Part shown: piece by piece, positions 1-9,521 of the stretch | How positions within the stretch are numbered: position 1 is the stretch's first letter | How the letters are laid out: each line of letters starts with the position of its first letter | DNA from: a virus | DNA: 31,662 nucleotides | Virus record (IMG/VR): IMGVR_UViG_3300032116_000870 | Coordinates: 1-31,662 of that record | Direction: 5' to 3' (one strand) | The notes under the pieces: generated by a model | Told to the model about the DNA's origin: nothing | What the model saw: only the letters and a program-made list of their open reading frames with translations | Database searches by the model: none | Program-made: the position numbers and the translations under genes

Positions 1-3000
1 TGCGGATGGGGCTCTCGTTGCCGATCACCAACTCGACGACACCTTTACGCTCACGATAGAACGGGATGTAATCGTCCTCTGCCACAAGCTTCTTGACAAG
101 CGCTTTAGACAAAGCGCCAGTGCTGGCCACAAAGTCCAAAAGGTCGCGATTGTACTTGTTGTACTCTGTGCGGGCTTCTTCAAAAATCTTCTTAAGCGGT
201 GCGTTTTTGTTAACTAAGTTAGTAACTTCATCAAGCATTTCCTGTGTCAACACCGGATTGCCGTCTTTGTCCTTACCAAAGTTGAGCGTTTCAATGCCTT
301 TGTTCTTGGCACGAATAGCCGCCATGTAAGTTGTAAAGACTTGGTTTACAGCTTCGCCGTTACCAATGTACTGGTTGGCTTCTTTCAGTTTGTTTACAAC
401 ACCGGCAATACTGGCTCCGCCTGTTGTCTCAACAAGACGCTCAACACGACCATCGTCACGAGTTATTTCTCGGATTGAAGGCGCTCCATCAGACACGGCC
501 TTAGACACAATGTTCATGCGTTGGTCGTACGAACGGAGGTAGTACAACATCTGGGTGCCTTTGAGCGGCTCCATGTACTTAGCCAAACGCTCAAAGCCTG
601 CAAAGCGGTCAACAAGCTGTGTCTCAAACGCAAGGCCAGTTAAGTTGACCTTGATGCTTTCCCACCAAGTCTTGTCCTGCGCCACTGTTCTAGTAACAGT
701 TGAGCTAACTCTTTCAAACTCAGGGTCTGCAAACTGTGGCTTGCGCGACAACAAGATGCCCTTGGCTTTACCAATTGGCTCAAGGTCTGTTGCAATAATT
801 TCTGCGCCTTCTTCTTTGTCAATATAGTCAACGTAGTTGTATGTAGACTTTGATGTAACCGGTCTGTCACGAGAATCATGGTCTAAGAACTTGTTGCCTG
901 AAACCCCGTAGGAAGCAAGAATCTCAGATGCTAAACGCCCGCTTTGAACAACTGTTTTAAGCGCTTGGTAAAACGTTGCGCCTGACGGTTCTTCTGCGTC
1001 AGCTGCAGCTAGTTTTTTACCAGCCGGTACTGCAAGCACAGGTTTAATTAAACGATCAAAATATCGTTTAGCTTCTGGGTTCATGTCACGAACAATATTT
1101 TTAAATGCTTCTGCCACAGGAGCCGGTTGTTTGTTAAGCGGCGCATCCCATAACAAATACGTGTCTTCCGGACGTGTGTGCAGTGTTCGTATCAATACAC
1201 CCGTGGGTTCAGGTATAGGCGACGTTGTTCTTGGGTTATATGTAAAGTCGCTTTTCTTTAGTTGTTTAATACCTTCTAAAGCAACTTTAGAACTTTTGTA
1301 TAAGGATTCGTCGGGAGTATCTTCAAAAAGAAAAATGTTTGCTTCTTGGTCTTTTTTTACATACGCTATTGCGTCGTCAAGTTGTTTTTCAAACGTGTCT
1401 GTTGACGTATCTATCAATCCGTAGGTTGTATCACTGTGTCGCAATACCCACAACACTTTTTCAGCAGCAAGCTGTGCCGGAGTTTTATTTTTTTGGGTGT
1501 GGTTAAGTTGGTATGTAACGTCGTACCAATCCATGCCACGATATGTAGGCGACCCAAAAGGCATAGACAGTTTTTCAAAGTCTATGTTTTCAACAAACAG
1601 TAACACAGGGGGGTCTAAAGGAAGAAGTCCTTCGTCCATGCCGTTTTTAAAACGTAGTATTGCATCTCTCCAACGTCTTGCAGGAGAGACTTTATAAGGG
1701 TCAGAAAACATAAAAAAATCTTCTGTGTTGGGGTCTGTAAACGACAACAACATAGAAAATTCCAACGCATATTTGTGCGGAACGCCACCCAACTCTTGGT
1801 CTTTAAATCTAGAGACTTGCGCAAACTTCATAAAATCGTCTGACGAATACCCGTTGTACTTTGGCTCCTGCGTTTTATGCCATGCAACAATTTCAGGGAG
1901 CTTTTTCCAAGCTTCCATTTGTTTTTCTTTACCTATTTCGCGATAGTGTTTAGCAACACCCTTTCTTTGAGCGCGGTACGTGCCCCAACTAAATGCTTGG
2001 AAACCTTCACCAGTCCCCATAAAGGCAAAGTCAAACATATCAAATATGCCGCCTGTGCCGTGCCATGTGCCACGAAGTTCAAGCTGGGCGCAACCGTGTG
2101 CAAAGTTAACCAAATCACCGGCAGTAAGTTCGCTGGTTGGAATGCCCAACTTGTTCAGCGCTTTCTTAAACGCGTCAATAATTGAGCTAAGCCAACCGTA
2201 TGCAGAACCTTTCTTAGTCCCAAGCACCCCAGCCTGCACAGCTTCCTCCACCGCATACGCTAACAATTCGTCGTTGATTTGGTCTTCAGGAGTCTCCGCC
2301 ATCTCAACACGTTGCACGGCTTTACGACCAATCTGCGCTTCAATAGAGTTGTCTGTGCGCGTAGCCCAGTTCTTAACAGTATCAGCCAGACGGTTAAATT
2401 GCGGCTCACTAAAAAAGTTACGGAAACCAACGTGCACGCCGATCTCGTGGAGCAATACGCCAAGGCCGTGGCCTTTACCAATATTGTTAGCAAACAGTAC
2501 TGCGCGTTCGTTCTCAGCAAAACCTTTGGCGTCTGAAGGAATCTTGCCAGCGTACTTTGGGTTTTCCTTTATAAAGGCTTCAACACTGTTATAGATTTTT
2601 ACGTTGCCGCGTGCAGTCACGTCGGTGCCCATGGCTTCGTCAAGCTCCGCCTTCAAGGTCTTGGCGTCTGTGCCTGTTGTCGACTCGCCGCGTGAGAAGT
2701 TAAAGTCGCCGCCAAAGTCAAAGCTGCCTTGTGTCTTACCTTCACCTGCACGGCCTATGTCTGCTTCTTCACGATCTATTGCACCAAAGTCAAACCGGTC
2801 AACAATTGTTTTAGCAGCAACAGGTTCAAACAGTCGTTCAATACTCTTCTCAGACATCGTGCCAGCACGCAAAGGTTTACCTCTTGCTTGACCAACGGAG
2901 CTTAATGTTGTTGCGGCTTTCTGTTTGCGTTTTGGTTTGCCTTCAAGGAACACGTCTGCCTGCGCTTCAATAGAAGCAATAGTCTGCAACACACCAACTT

Positions 3001-6000
3001 TTGCCTGTGCGTTGATGACATCTTCTAGTTCAGACTTGGGGTCGTTGATAATCTTTTTAAGTTCAGCTTCAGTGTCGGGGCCCGGTATGCCTTCCGCCTC
3101 AAACAGCAGATCGGCAATCTGGTCGCCGTATGTTTTAATTATCTGATCCTTCCGAGCAGTGCGCATAAACGCATCTTCTTCGCGCTCCATCGCTTCTGAT
3201 GCTTCTTTGCGCAAGCGCTCTGCTTCTTTATCAGCAGTTGTAGCAATCTTCGACACTTGCATAGCGCCCCTTAACAAAACGCTACGTCTTTCAACAGCCT
3301 CGTCAAGGTCTGCTTTAAGTGTGTCTACACTTTCTTTCAGTTCTGTTTTGGTTTTGCCTCGGGCTTTTAACAACTTGTCGCTAGCAGCGTCGTATTTCTC
3401 TTGAAGCGACTCGACTTTTTTATCTAGTGCTTCGTACTCTTTTCTTTCTTCTGGCAAGAACGCGCGTCGTTTGCTCTCAACACCCTCACCACCAAGCTTG
3501 TCTTTCCAAAACTCTTCCATCTGTTGTTGGTCAGATTTGGCAATTTCTTTAAACTCAGTAGCCCGTTTCTCAGCAGCTTTAACAGCGTCTTTCTGCGCCT
3601 TCAGGTTTTTCTCAGCCTGCCGGTACGCAAAAGGATAAGAGTTTGGATTGTCAAAAATGCTTTCCCCGCGCATGTTGGCAAGGCTAGCTTCTTGCATTTC
3701 TAAGTACTGACGCTCAAACTTGACATTGCCGTCAAGCATAGCTTGGACAACAACTGTTGCGCCATCAAACTCGTCGTGGCGTCTAAGAGTCAGTTTAGTT
3801 AAATCAAACGTTTGTGCTTTGATTTTCTTTTTAAGGTCGTCAATAACGTCCTTCTTTTCTTCGTAGCGGAACAACTCGTATGTGGCAAGCTCTGTGCGGT
3901 TAGCGCCCTCTTCTTGCGCCAACACATCATCAAAACGTTTCTTAATCTTGTCTAATTCCGCCTGCTCTTTGTTGAGCGTCTTCGTAGCAGCTTCAAGGCT
4001 CTTGCTTACTTCGGCAATTTGTGGGTCGAGTAGTGCGGCGCGAGCAGCTTCCATATCACCACGAGCTTTGGCAATTGCTTTTTCTACAGCAGCTTGATAT
4101 TCACTGCGCTGTTTTTGAACAGCTTTCTCAGAGTTAATTAACGCTTTCTGTTCAGGAGACACAACTAAAGAGCCTTGCATAACATCTTTAAGTTGTTCAA
4201 GGACTTTGCGCAGTGGGGCTATACGATCGTCCAGTGCTTTTGCAGCCGCCCGAACATTTTCATTGGTGTCCTGCATGAACGCCAATAACTGATTGTCGGC
4301 ATCTTGAAGACGGCGTCCTTGAGCCAACAGCTGCATGGCTTCATCAAACTGCTGTTTGTACTGAGTTAGTTGTTTTGTGTTGAACGCCGTTACCAAACGC
4401 GAAGCGGTCTGTTCTTCTTTTTTGGTTAAGGGCTGGCCCCTGCGATATTTTTCTAAAATAGCTTTTTCTTCTGCGGTTGTACCTGCTTCTGGCATACCTA
4501 CAAATATTTTTGCCAACTGCTCATCAGTCCAACGACTAGTGTCTTTCCAAAAGTATTGCGTATCTTGGACAATGCTGTCCATGCGGTCTTTGACTTTTTC
4601 AATAAACTGCAAGCGTCTAGCCAGTGTTATTTTTTTGCCAAGCCGTTGTTGTTCGGATTTAGCAAACAGCGCCCGCGCTTTATCAAGAGCTGCCCACACG
4701 GTTTTCATGCGTGGAGAGTTGGCAAAGTTCTTTGGAGTTGCGCGGATGTAGCCAATATCTTTTTCCGTCTCAGGGAACAGAGATTTCTGTCCTTCAGGCA
4801 CAGTCTCGGTTGCGCGAATAGCGTCATTGATAGCGCGGATGTCTACTTGCTTAACGTCGCGTCCTGCAACGATGGCGTCAACCACGGGCTCAACTTTGTC
4901 TAAAAGCTCACGAGTAGCTTTGCCTGCATCCATAATATCAACGGCAGCATTGAGCGCATCACGGGCACCGGGACGCATACGGCCCATCTTGGACATCTTG
5001 TTGCGTACAAATTCTGTACGGCGACGCAGTTCTCCACCAAGCGTTGTAGCTGTCTCGCCACGGGCTTCCGCAGTTTTCTTGGCTTCCTCTGAAGCAAACT
5101 GTGTATTGAGCGGCTCAGCTTCTACTTTCTCAACTTTGCGTGGGGCTTCGTCTGTCAGCTTGTTTCTGGCAGCGTTAATGATTGCTCTGAAGTGTTTGAT
5201 TTCAGCTTCGCTTAGTTTCCTTACACCACCACTGACAAGACGACGCTCGGTAACCGCAGAGCGCACAATCTTGTTGGCACGCATCTGGGCTGGTTCAATA
5301 ATTACATCCTCGTAAACAGGAGCCGCGCCTTTTTCTTGAGCACGCTCAATCCAATTGTTAAAGGTATCATGAAGTCTAGACGCGGCGGCAAGGGCTTCGT
5401 CTGTTGTCAATGCCGGTCTATTTAAAGCACGACGGTTGATTGCGGCTTCTTGCAAAGCGCCTGTAATGTATTGTGCGCGAGCTTCTTCTGCTTTTTTAAC
5501 CAAACTTGCTTCGGTTGTTTCTGCAACACCTTTACCAAAACCAACAAGTCGGGTTTCCATTTCTCCCGTTTCAGGGTTGCGAACTTGTTCAGTTTCTTTG
5601 CCAAGCGTTAGTTGAGACCTTACGTCAGATGTAGCATCTTCCAGTTTAGCCATGGCTTCTTGTTGCGCACGGCGTGCAGCAATCAATTCACGGGCGTAGG
5701 ATGCACGAGTGTCTTCTTCGGCAGGGCCGCGCTTTAAACCTTTGGTTTCTGTACCAGCAGGCTTTTCTTTAGCCATTGCGTTAAGCTGATCGTTTGCATT
5801 GTTCAGCCTTTGGAACGCTTCCATTGCTGCGTCTCTATTGCCTTGACGACGGAGTGCGCGGTAATCTCTATCGGCTTGCTCTACAACGTCAAACAACTGG
5901 TCTACAGTCTTACGTACTGTAGGCGCTTCGCGCAAAGGCATAAGGTTTTCATTGACCTTAACTGCGCCGGGCTGTCCTGACAAAGCCTTCTCAAACATTG

Positions 6001-7675
6001 GGTCAAGGTAGTCAAAGTTTGGCTCAGAAGTTCTCTTCTGTTCTTCAACCTGTTCTTCCGACGCACGCAACAGAGCAAACTGGTCTTTGGGCGTAGTAAG
6101 CTTCTGTTGGTCAAGCGCTTGTTCTTGCGTACGCTGTTGCATAGCTGTTTTGGCTTCTGCGGCTATGCGAGATTTTAAAGAGTCGTAAATTTCTTCGCTG
6201 CGCAACAAAGGCTTGTTGTCCTTTGTCATTGGCAGACCTTCTAGCGTAGGTCGTGTTTGCACAAGCTGTTGAGCCTTGGCAAAATCTTGCATCAAATAGT
6301 CTACATAGTCTCCAAGCGCTTCAGACTTATATTTGGGGCTGTAGCTTGCCGCAGTATTCATCTGCTCATTGGCCAAAGCAATACGCTGGTTGCCATACTC
6401 TGCAACTTGTTGTCGAGGAGTCAACTCAGCCGGTGGTCTTGGCGGTGTAGCAATCTGTTGCTCATACAACTCAGGGCCTTGTTCTTTTTTCTGCTCTTCT
6501 GTCTCAGGCTCCAGACCAAACGCATACTCTTGTGGCGTGAGCTTGGCAACGCGCTCTTGCTCTGCTATTTGACCAAGCACGCTCTTTGACTTGTAGTAGT
6601 CGTCCGCCAGAGGCTCAAGCTCTTTGCTCAACGCTTTAATCTGTACATTGAGGTCTCTGTTAAACGCACGGTCTGCGTCAACAGTAGGAGAACCTTTTTC
6701 AATCTTTTTAATCTGCGCAATTAGGTCTTGCTTTTGTTTAGCCAGTGCGTCGTACTGTTGCACAACTTCCTGCGCATACTCAGGTGTTGTTTTACGCTTA
6801 CGCTCTTCCTCAAGGCGCTTTTCTTCTTCTGCACGCAGCGTAGCAAACTCATCTTGTGCCTTAGGCCCACCCTTGGCACGACGACCTAGCGCCAGATCAA
6901 ACAAACCTTGGGCTAACGCACCAACCGCGCCACCGTAAGCAGCAGACTCGCCGACGCCTTCAATAATTTCTTGGTCAGGTTTGTAAATGCCTTTGGAGAT
7001 TAAGTTCTGCGCAGCCTGAGATGCGGCTTCCTGTGCGGCTTCTTCACCGCCAGCCAGCAGTGCACGTTTAACATAGGACACAGCGCCATCTTTAACAGGC
7101 TCTGATATACGTCCAAGAATACGGGCGGGAGCAAACATCTCGCTGATGCCGACCACTGAGCCCAAAGCGGTTGCGCCTGCACGTTGTCCTTCTGTGGCTC
7201 CGCCTTCTTCGGCACGAGTACGGGCTTCTCCAGCACCTGCGCCAGCACCAAGCGCAGCCATGATCCCGCGCCCTGCTACACCAAAAGGCCCTGCGGCCAA
7301 GAACGGAATGATTGAACCGGCAGCTTCGCCAAACTTACGCCCAACAGTATCCTCATAGCCCGCCGTAGCTTCAAACGGTTTCTTGGCAGAACCTGCAAGA
7401 CTTGCAATCCCTGTACGAGCAGCTTTTTCAGTTTCTTCAGGAAGTAGTGCGGATGCGCCAATAGCCGCGCTTTCCACCAAATTGATAGCGCCGGGGGCTA
7501 AACCTTTAAAGAACTCTTTGGCTTGACCGCCAACCGTAGTTTCTTGTCTAGGGGCTCCCTTAGAAGCAAAGGCTTCCGGATACATGCGCTGTGCCCGCTC
7601 CCACGTTTGTGCAGGAGTTTCGCCCTCCCTAATGGTTACAAATCTACCGTCTGGTAAAGGGAGTGCTTGTGGCAT
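1..7675 (-). CDS. Giant polyvalent-type protein with metallopeptidase and ADP-ribosyltransferase-like domains (partial, C-terminus outside window)
   Basis: The frame is open from the ATG at 7675 to the window edge (2558 codons, no stop). An AGGA lies 6 bases before the start. Residues 5-36 hold an LPDGRF...YPEAF segment, like N-termini of other phage internal proteins. Residues about 115-160 and 208-262 are Gly/Ala-rich and hydrophobic. About 270-1650 is charged, Lys/Glu/Ala-rich and helical, probably coiled coil. HEIGVH at 1743-1748 (bases 2449-2432) is a zincin zinc-binding and catalytic motif, with an acidic NDELLAYAVE segment near 1800 as a possible further ligand. WHGTG with H1872, then FMGTGEG and WGTYRA (Y1900), matches the ADP-ribosyltransferase domain of phage polyvalent proteins. 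Its C-terminal half, YLLWDAPLNKQ and LASYGVSGNKFLD, resumes after about 250 inserted residues. Such proteins are thought to enter the host with the DNA and disarm defences; that role is inferred here. It is the most promoter-distal gene seen in the structural operon. Confidence 0.85.
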   Translation of the reverse strand, partial: MPQALPLPDGRFVTIREGETPAQTWERAQRMYPEAFASKGAPRQETTVGGQAKEFFKGLAPGAINLVESAAIGASALLPEETEKAARTGIASLAGSAKKPFEATAGYEDTVGRKFGEAAGSIIPFLAAGPFGVAGRGIMAALGAGAGAGEARTRAEEGGATEGQRAGATALGSVVGISEMFAPARILGRISEPVKDGAVSYVKRALLAGGEEAAQEAASQAAQNLISKGIYKPDQEIIEGVGESAAYGGAVGALAQGLFDLALGRRAKGGPKAQDEFATLRAEEEKRLEEERKRKTTPEYAQEVVQQYDALAKQKQDLIAQIKKIEKGSPTVDADRAFNRDLNVQIKALSKELEPLADDYYKSKSVLGQIAEQERVAKLTPQEYAFGLEPETEEQKKEQGPELYEQQIATPPRPPAELTPRQQVAEYGNQRIALANEQMNTAASYSPKYKSEALGDYVDYLMQDFAKAQQLVQTRPTLEGLPMTKDNKPLLRSEEIYDSLKSRIAAEAKTAMQQRTQEQALDQQKLTTPKDQFALLRASEEQVEEQKRTSEPNFDYLDPMFEKALSGQPGAVKVNENLMPLREAPTVRKTVDQLFDVVEQADRDYRALRRQGNRDAAMEAFQRLNNANDQLNAMAKEKPAGTETKGLKRGPAEEDTRASYARELIAARRAQQEAMAKLEDATSDVRSQLTLGKETEQVRNPETGEMETRLVGFGKGVAETTEASLVKKAEEARAQYITGALQEAAINRRALNRPALTTDEALAAASRLHDTFNNWIERAQEKGAAPVYEDVIIEPAQMRANKIVRSAVTERRLVSGGVRKLSEAEIKHFRAIINAARNKLTDEAPRKVEKVEAEPLNTQFASEEAKKTAEARGETATTLGGELRRRTEFVRNKMSKMGRMRPGARDALNAAVDIMDAGKATRELLDKVEPVVDAIVAGRDVKQVDIRAINDAIRATETVPEGQKSLFPETEKDIGYIRATPKNFANSPRMKTVWAALDKARALFAKSEQQRLGKKITLARRLQFIEKVKDRMDSIVQDTQYFWKDTSRWTDEQLAKIFVGMPEAGTTAEEKAILEKYRRGQPLTKKEEQTASRLVTAFNTKQLTQYKQQFDEAMQLLAQGRRLQDADNQLLAFMQDTNENVRAAAKALDDRIAPLRKVLEQLKDVMQGSLVVSPEQKALINSEKAVQKQRSEYQAAVEKAIAKARGDMEAARAALLDPQIAEVSKSLEAATKTLNKEQAELDKIKKRFDDVLAQEEGANRTELATYELFRYEEKKDVIDDLKKKIKAQTFDLTKLTLRRHDEFDGATVVVQAMLDGNVKFERQYLEMQEASLANMRGESIFDNPNSYPFAYRQAEKNLKAQKDAVKAAEKRATEFKEIAKSDQQQMEEFWKDKLGGEGVESKRRAFLPEERKEYEALDKKVESLQEKYDAASDKLLKARGKTKTELKESVDTLKADLDEAVERRSVLLRGAMQVSKIATTADKEAERLRKEASEAMEREEDAFMRTARKDQIIKTYGDQIADLLFEAEGIPGPDTEAELKKIINDPKSELEDVINAQAKVGVLQTIASIEAQADVFLEGKPKRKQKAATTLSSVGQARGKPLRAGTMSEKSIERLFEPVAAKTIVDRFDFGAIDREEADIGRAGEGKTQGSFDFGGDFNFSRGESTTGTDAKTLKAELDEAMGTDVTARGNVKIYNSVEAFIKENPKYAGKIPSDAKGFAENERAVLFANNIGKGHGLGVLLHEIGVHVGFRNFFSEPQFNRLADTVKNWATRTDNSIEAQIGRKAVQRVEMAETPEDQINDELLAYAVEEAVQAGVLGTKKGSAYGWLSSIIDAFKKALNKLGIPTSELTAGDLVNFAHGCAQLELRGTWHGTGGIFDMFDFAFMGTGEGFQAFSWGTYRAQRKGVAKHYREIGKEKQMEAWKKLPEIVAWHKTQEPKYNGYSSDDFMKFAQVSRFKDQELGGVPHKYALEFSMLLSFTDPNTEDFFMFSDPYKVSPARRWRDAILRFKNGMDEGLLPLDPPVLLFVENIDFEKLSMPFGSPTYRGMDWYDVTYQLNHTQKNKTPAQLAAEKVLWVLRHSDTTYGLIDTSTDTFEKQLDDAIAYVKKDQEANIFLFEDTPDESLYKSSKVALEGIKQLKKSDFTYNPRTTSPIPEPTGVLIRTLHTRPEDTYLLWDAPLNKQPAPVAEAFKNIVRDMNPEAKRYFDRLIKPVLAVPAGKKLAAADAEEPSGATFYQALKTVVQSGRLASEILASYGVSGNKFLDHDSRDRPVTSKSTYNYVDYIDKEEGAEIIATDLEPIGKAKGILLSRKPQFADPEFERVSSTVTRTVAQDKTWWESIKVNLTGLAFETQLVDRFAGFERLAKYMEPLKGTQMLYYLRSYDQRMNIVSKAVSDGAPSIREITRDDGRVERLVETTGGASIAGVVNKLKEANQYIGNGEAVNQVFTTYMAAIRAKNKGIETLNFGKDKDGNPVLTQEMLDEVTNLVNKNAPLKKIFEEARTEYNKYNRDLLDFVASTGALSKALVKKLVAEDDYIPFYRERKGVVELVIGNESPIR

Positions 7676-7707
7676 GGTGCGTCCTAATTGTGCGGCTTGA
7701 GATTAAC

Positions 7708-7733
7708 CCCCGATAAGGCCGAACCTACCGGGG
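7708..7733 (-). other. GC-rich hairpin in the gap before the giant gene
   Basis: The transcript can fold CCCCG (7733-7729) onto CGGGG (7712-7708), continue through weaker GUA/UAU pairing and close with GG/CC around a UUCGG loop. It lies between the stop of the 588-residue protein and the start of the giant gene. On the minus strand it is followed by GTTAATCTC rather than a U-run, so it is not a standard intrinsic terminator. It could attenuate transcription or protect an mRNA end. The structure is visible; the role is a guess. Confidence 0.5.
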
Positions 7734-7749
7734 TGTTTGTATTATGACA

Positions 7750-9516
7750 TTAAGGCAATGCGCTGGCAACATTAACAGGTTTAAAGCCGCCTGCCAGTTG
7801 TTCTTTTTGTAACTGTCGGATAGTGGCAGCTTTAGCTCTTTCTGCGGGATCTTTGGACGCTTCCATCGACTTGAGCAAAGCTTCTCCAGCAAACCCAGAG
7901 TAGTCTTTTAGTAGCGTTTGTATGCCTTTACCCTCAGGCCCCATCACAGTCGAGTAAAACTCAAGACCTTTCTTGGGGTCTCCACCGCCAAGGTTGCCGT
8001 AAAACTTAGACTGCTGGTCGGGCGCATTGAGTTGCGTAATCAAGCGAGCATTAGCGGCAGCTTCACCCATCCCCGCAATTTTTTCACGCGACGTATTGGC
8101 TGATATGGTGTTGAAGATATCCGATGAAATCTTAGCACCTGCGTCGGTAATACTGTTAATAGCGGTAATGCCAAAACGCGCAGACGCCTGTCTAGACGCT
8201 TCAGCCTTTTCTTCAAACGATTGAGCCTTATCAAAATTACCGCGATCTTCTGCACGACGCGCTTGCTCAATGTATTGCAATTCTTTACCGCGTTCTTTGG
8301 CGGACTTCTTAAACTCTTTCATAGCGCCAGAGTAGTCGTCTAAGCCCAGCATGGCTCCTTTAGCAAGATTTACGGCAGCATTTGGTGATTCGCCTGCGGC
8401 AACGCCTAAGAAACCTTTGAATAACGCCATCAAACCGGCTTTTTCTTTGTCGGTTGCATCTTGCAGTTCTTCTTTTTTCAAGGTCTGCTCGTAGCCAGCA
8501 AACGCAGGGCCTTGTTTTTTATTAAATGCATCTAAAGCCGCAATGCTGGTTTCTTTGGCATTGGTTGCGTCCATCTGCTCTTGCAGTACTGTGCGTTTAA
8601 TATCGCCTATACGTTCTTTTGAGTTGGAGAACTTGTCGCCCAACGCTGTAGCGTCGTCAATGGTAGGCGCTTTTGGTGCCTTGTAGCTTGTAGGCAAGTT
8701 AACCACTGGGGGCACAGGAGGCTTGTCGGCAGGAGCTTTATCGGCGGTAGTTTTAAATTTGCCCGCTTTCTCATTAGCCATCAAAACTTCGTCTGGGTTG
8801 ACAACGTCTTTAGGAGCGCCCATGGGTTTCTGACTGGGCTGTTTAGTCATCTCAGCTTGGTAGAACGCTTTTTCTTGTTCCGTAGCAATGCCCGTGTGAA
8901 TGCGATAAGCAATCTCACTTAACGTGGCTTGCTTTTTCTTTTCTCCCATGTAGCCTGAGAACCGTTCAAACATTGTTTGATTCTCGGGAGAACCCTCTTG
9001 CGTAAACTCAGCACGCGGTTGTACAGCCGCCATGCCGGGGATGTTAAACATAGGGTTACTACTAACAACGCTGCCGTCGCCGCCGATAGATCTTGGCGTG
9101 CCTTGATAGCGAGGTACATGCCCACCACCAGACATACGAACCACAGGCTCGCTTTGCTGGGCAAAGTTAAACATACCGCCCATACCGCCTGTGGCCATGC
9201 CTTCTTCGTCGTCTTCGTAGCCTGCAATACCGCCATCAGCCAATGTTCGCATATTGGGCGTTGGGATCTGAGCAATGCCTTGGTTCTCTGGAAGCTGTTG
9301 CTGAGCCATTCCCGCAATAGCGGCATCGGCTACTTTAGGTTGAGGCATAGCACCGGCTTGTCCTTGGCCTGCCGCACGAAGCTGTTTGCGTTGATTGCTT
9401 TCTGAAATGGCAAGGGAGAGGATGTACGGGTCGCCCTTATGCATCATGGCGTATTTTTGCAACGCCTGATCTGGTAAACCCCGCAGAGTTGTTGTGATTT
9501 GGTTTACATCAATCAT
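7750..9516 (-). CDS. Putative internal virion (ejection-type) protein, 588 aa
   Basis: The N-terminus (MIDVNQITTTLRGLPDQAL, then YAMMHKGDPYILSLAISE) is helical and resembles uncharacterised phage internal virion proteins. A Met/Gly-rich stretch follows at about residues 75-150, with LADGGIAGY, an acidic DDEEG and MSGGGHVPRYQG. A Pro/Lys-rich linker is next, and from about residue 280 to the end the protein is charged and helical. I start it at the ATG at 9516, five bases after the upstream stop. An in-frame TTG at 9525 would add three residues and would overlap that stop. It sits directly before the giant gene and follows two other low-complexity virion-like genes, which suggests an internal or ejected protein. 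No enzymatic motif is visible, and the function is inferred from position and composition only. Confidence 0.7.
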   Translation of the reverse strand: MIDVNQITTTLRGLPDQALQKYAMMHKGDPYILSLAISESNQRKQLRAAGQGQAGAMPQPKVADAAIAGMAQQQLPENQGIAQIPTPNMRTLADGGIAGYEDDEEGMATGGMGGMFNFAQQSEPVVRMSGGGHVPRYQGTPRSIGGDGSVVSSNPMFNIPGMAAVQPRAEFTQEGSPENQTMFERFSGYMGEKKKQATLSEIAYRIHTGIATEQEKAFYQAEMTKQPSQKPMGAPKDVVNPDEVLMANEKAGKFKTTADKAPADKPPVPPVVNLPTSYKAPKAPTIDDATALGDKFSNSKERIGDIKRTVLQEQMDATNAKETSIAALDAFNKKQGPAFAGYEQTLKKEELQDATDKEKAGLMALFKGFLGVAAGESPNAAVNLAKGAMLGLDDYSGAMKEFKKSAKERGKELQYIEQARRAEDRGNFDKAQSFEEKAEASRQASARFGITAINSITDAGAKISSDIFNTISANTSREKIAGMGEAAANARLITQLNAPDQQSKFYGNLGGGDPKKGLEFYSTVMGPEGKGIQTLLKDYSGFAGEALLKSMEASKDPAERAKAATIRQLQKEQLAGGFKPVNVASALP

Positions 9517-9521
9517 GTTCT

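Noticed and set aside
1980-2594. Plus-strand open frame of 204 codons
   Set aside because: It lies opposite the metallopeptidase and ADP-ribosyltransferase region of the giant minus-strand gene, has biased low-complexity content and shows no family motif.
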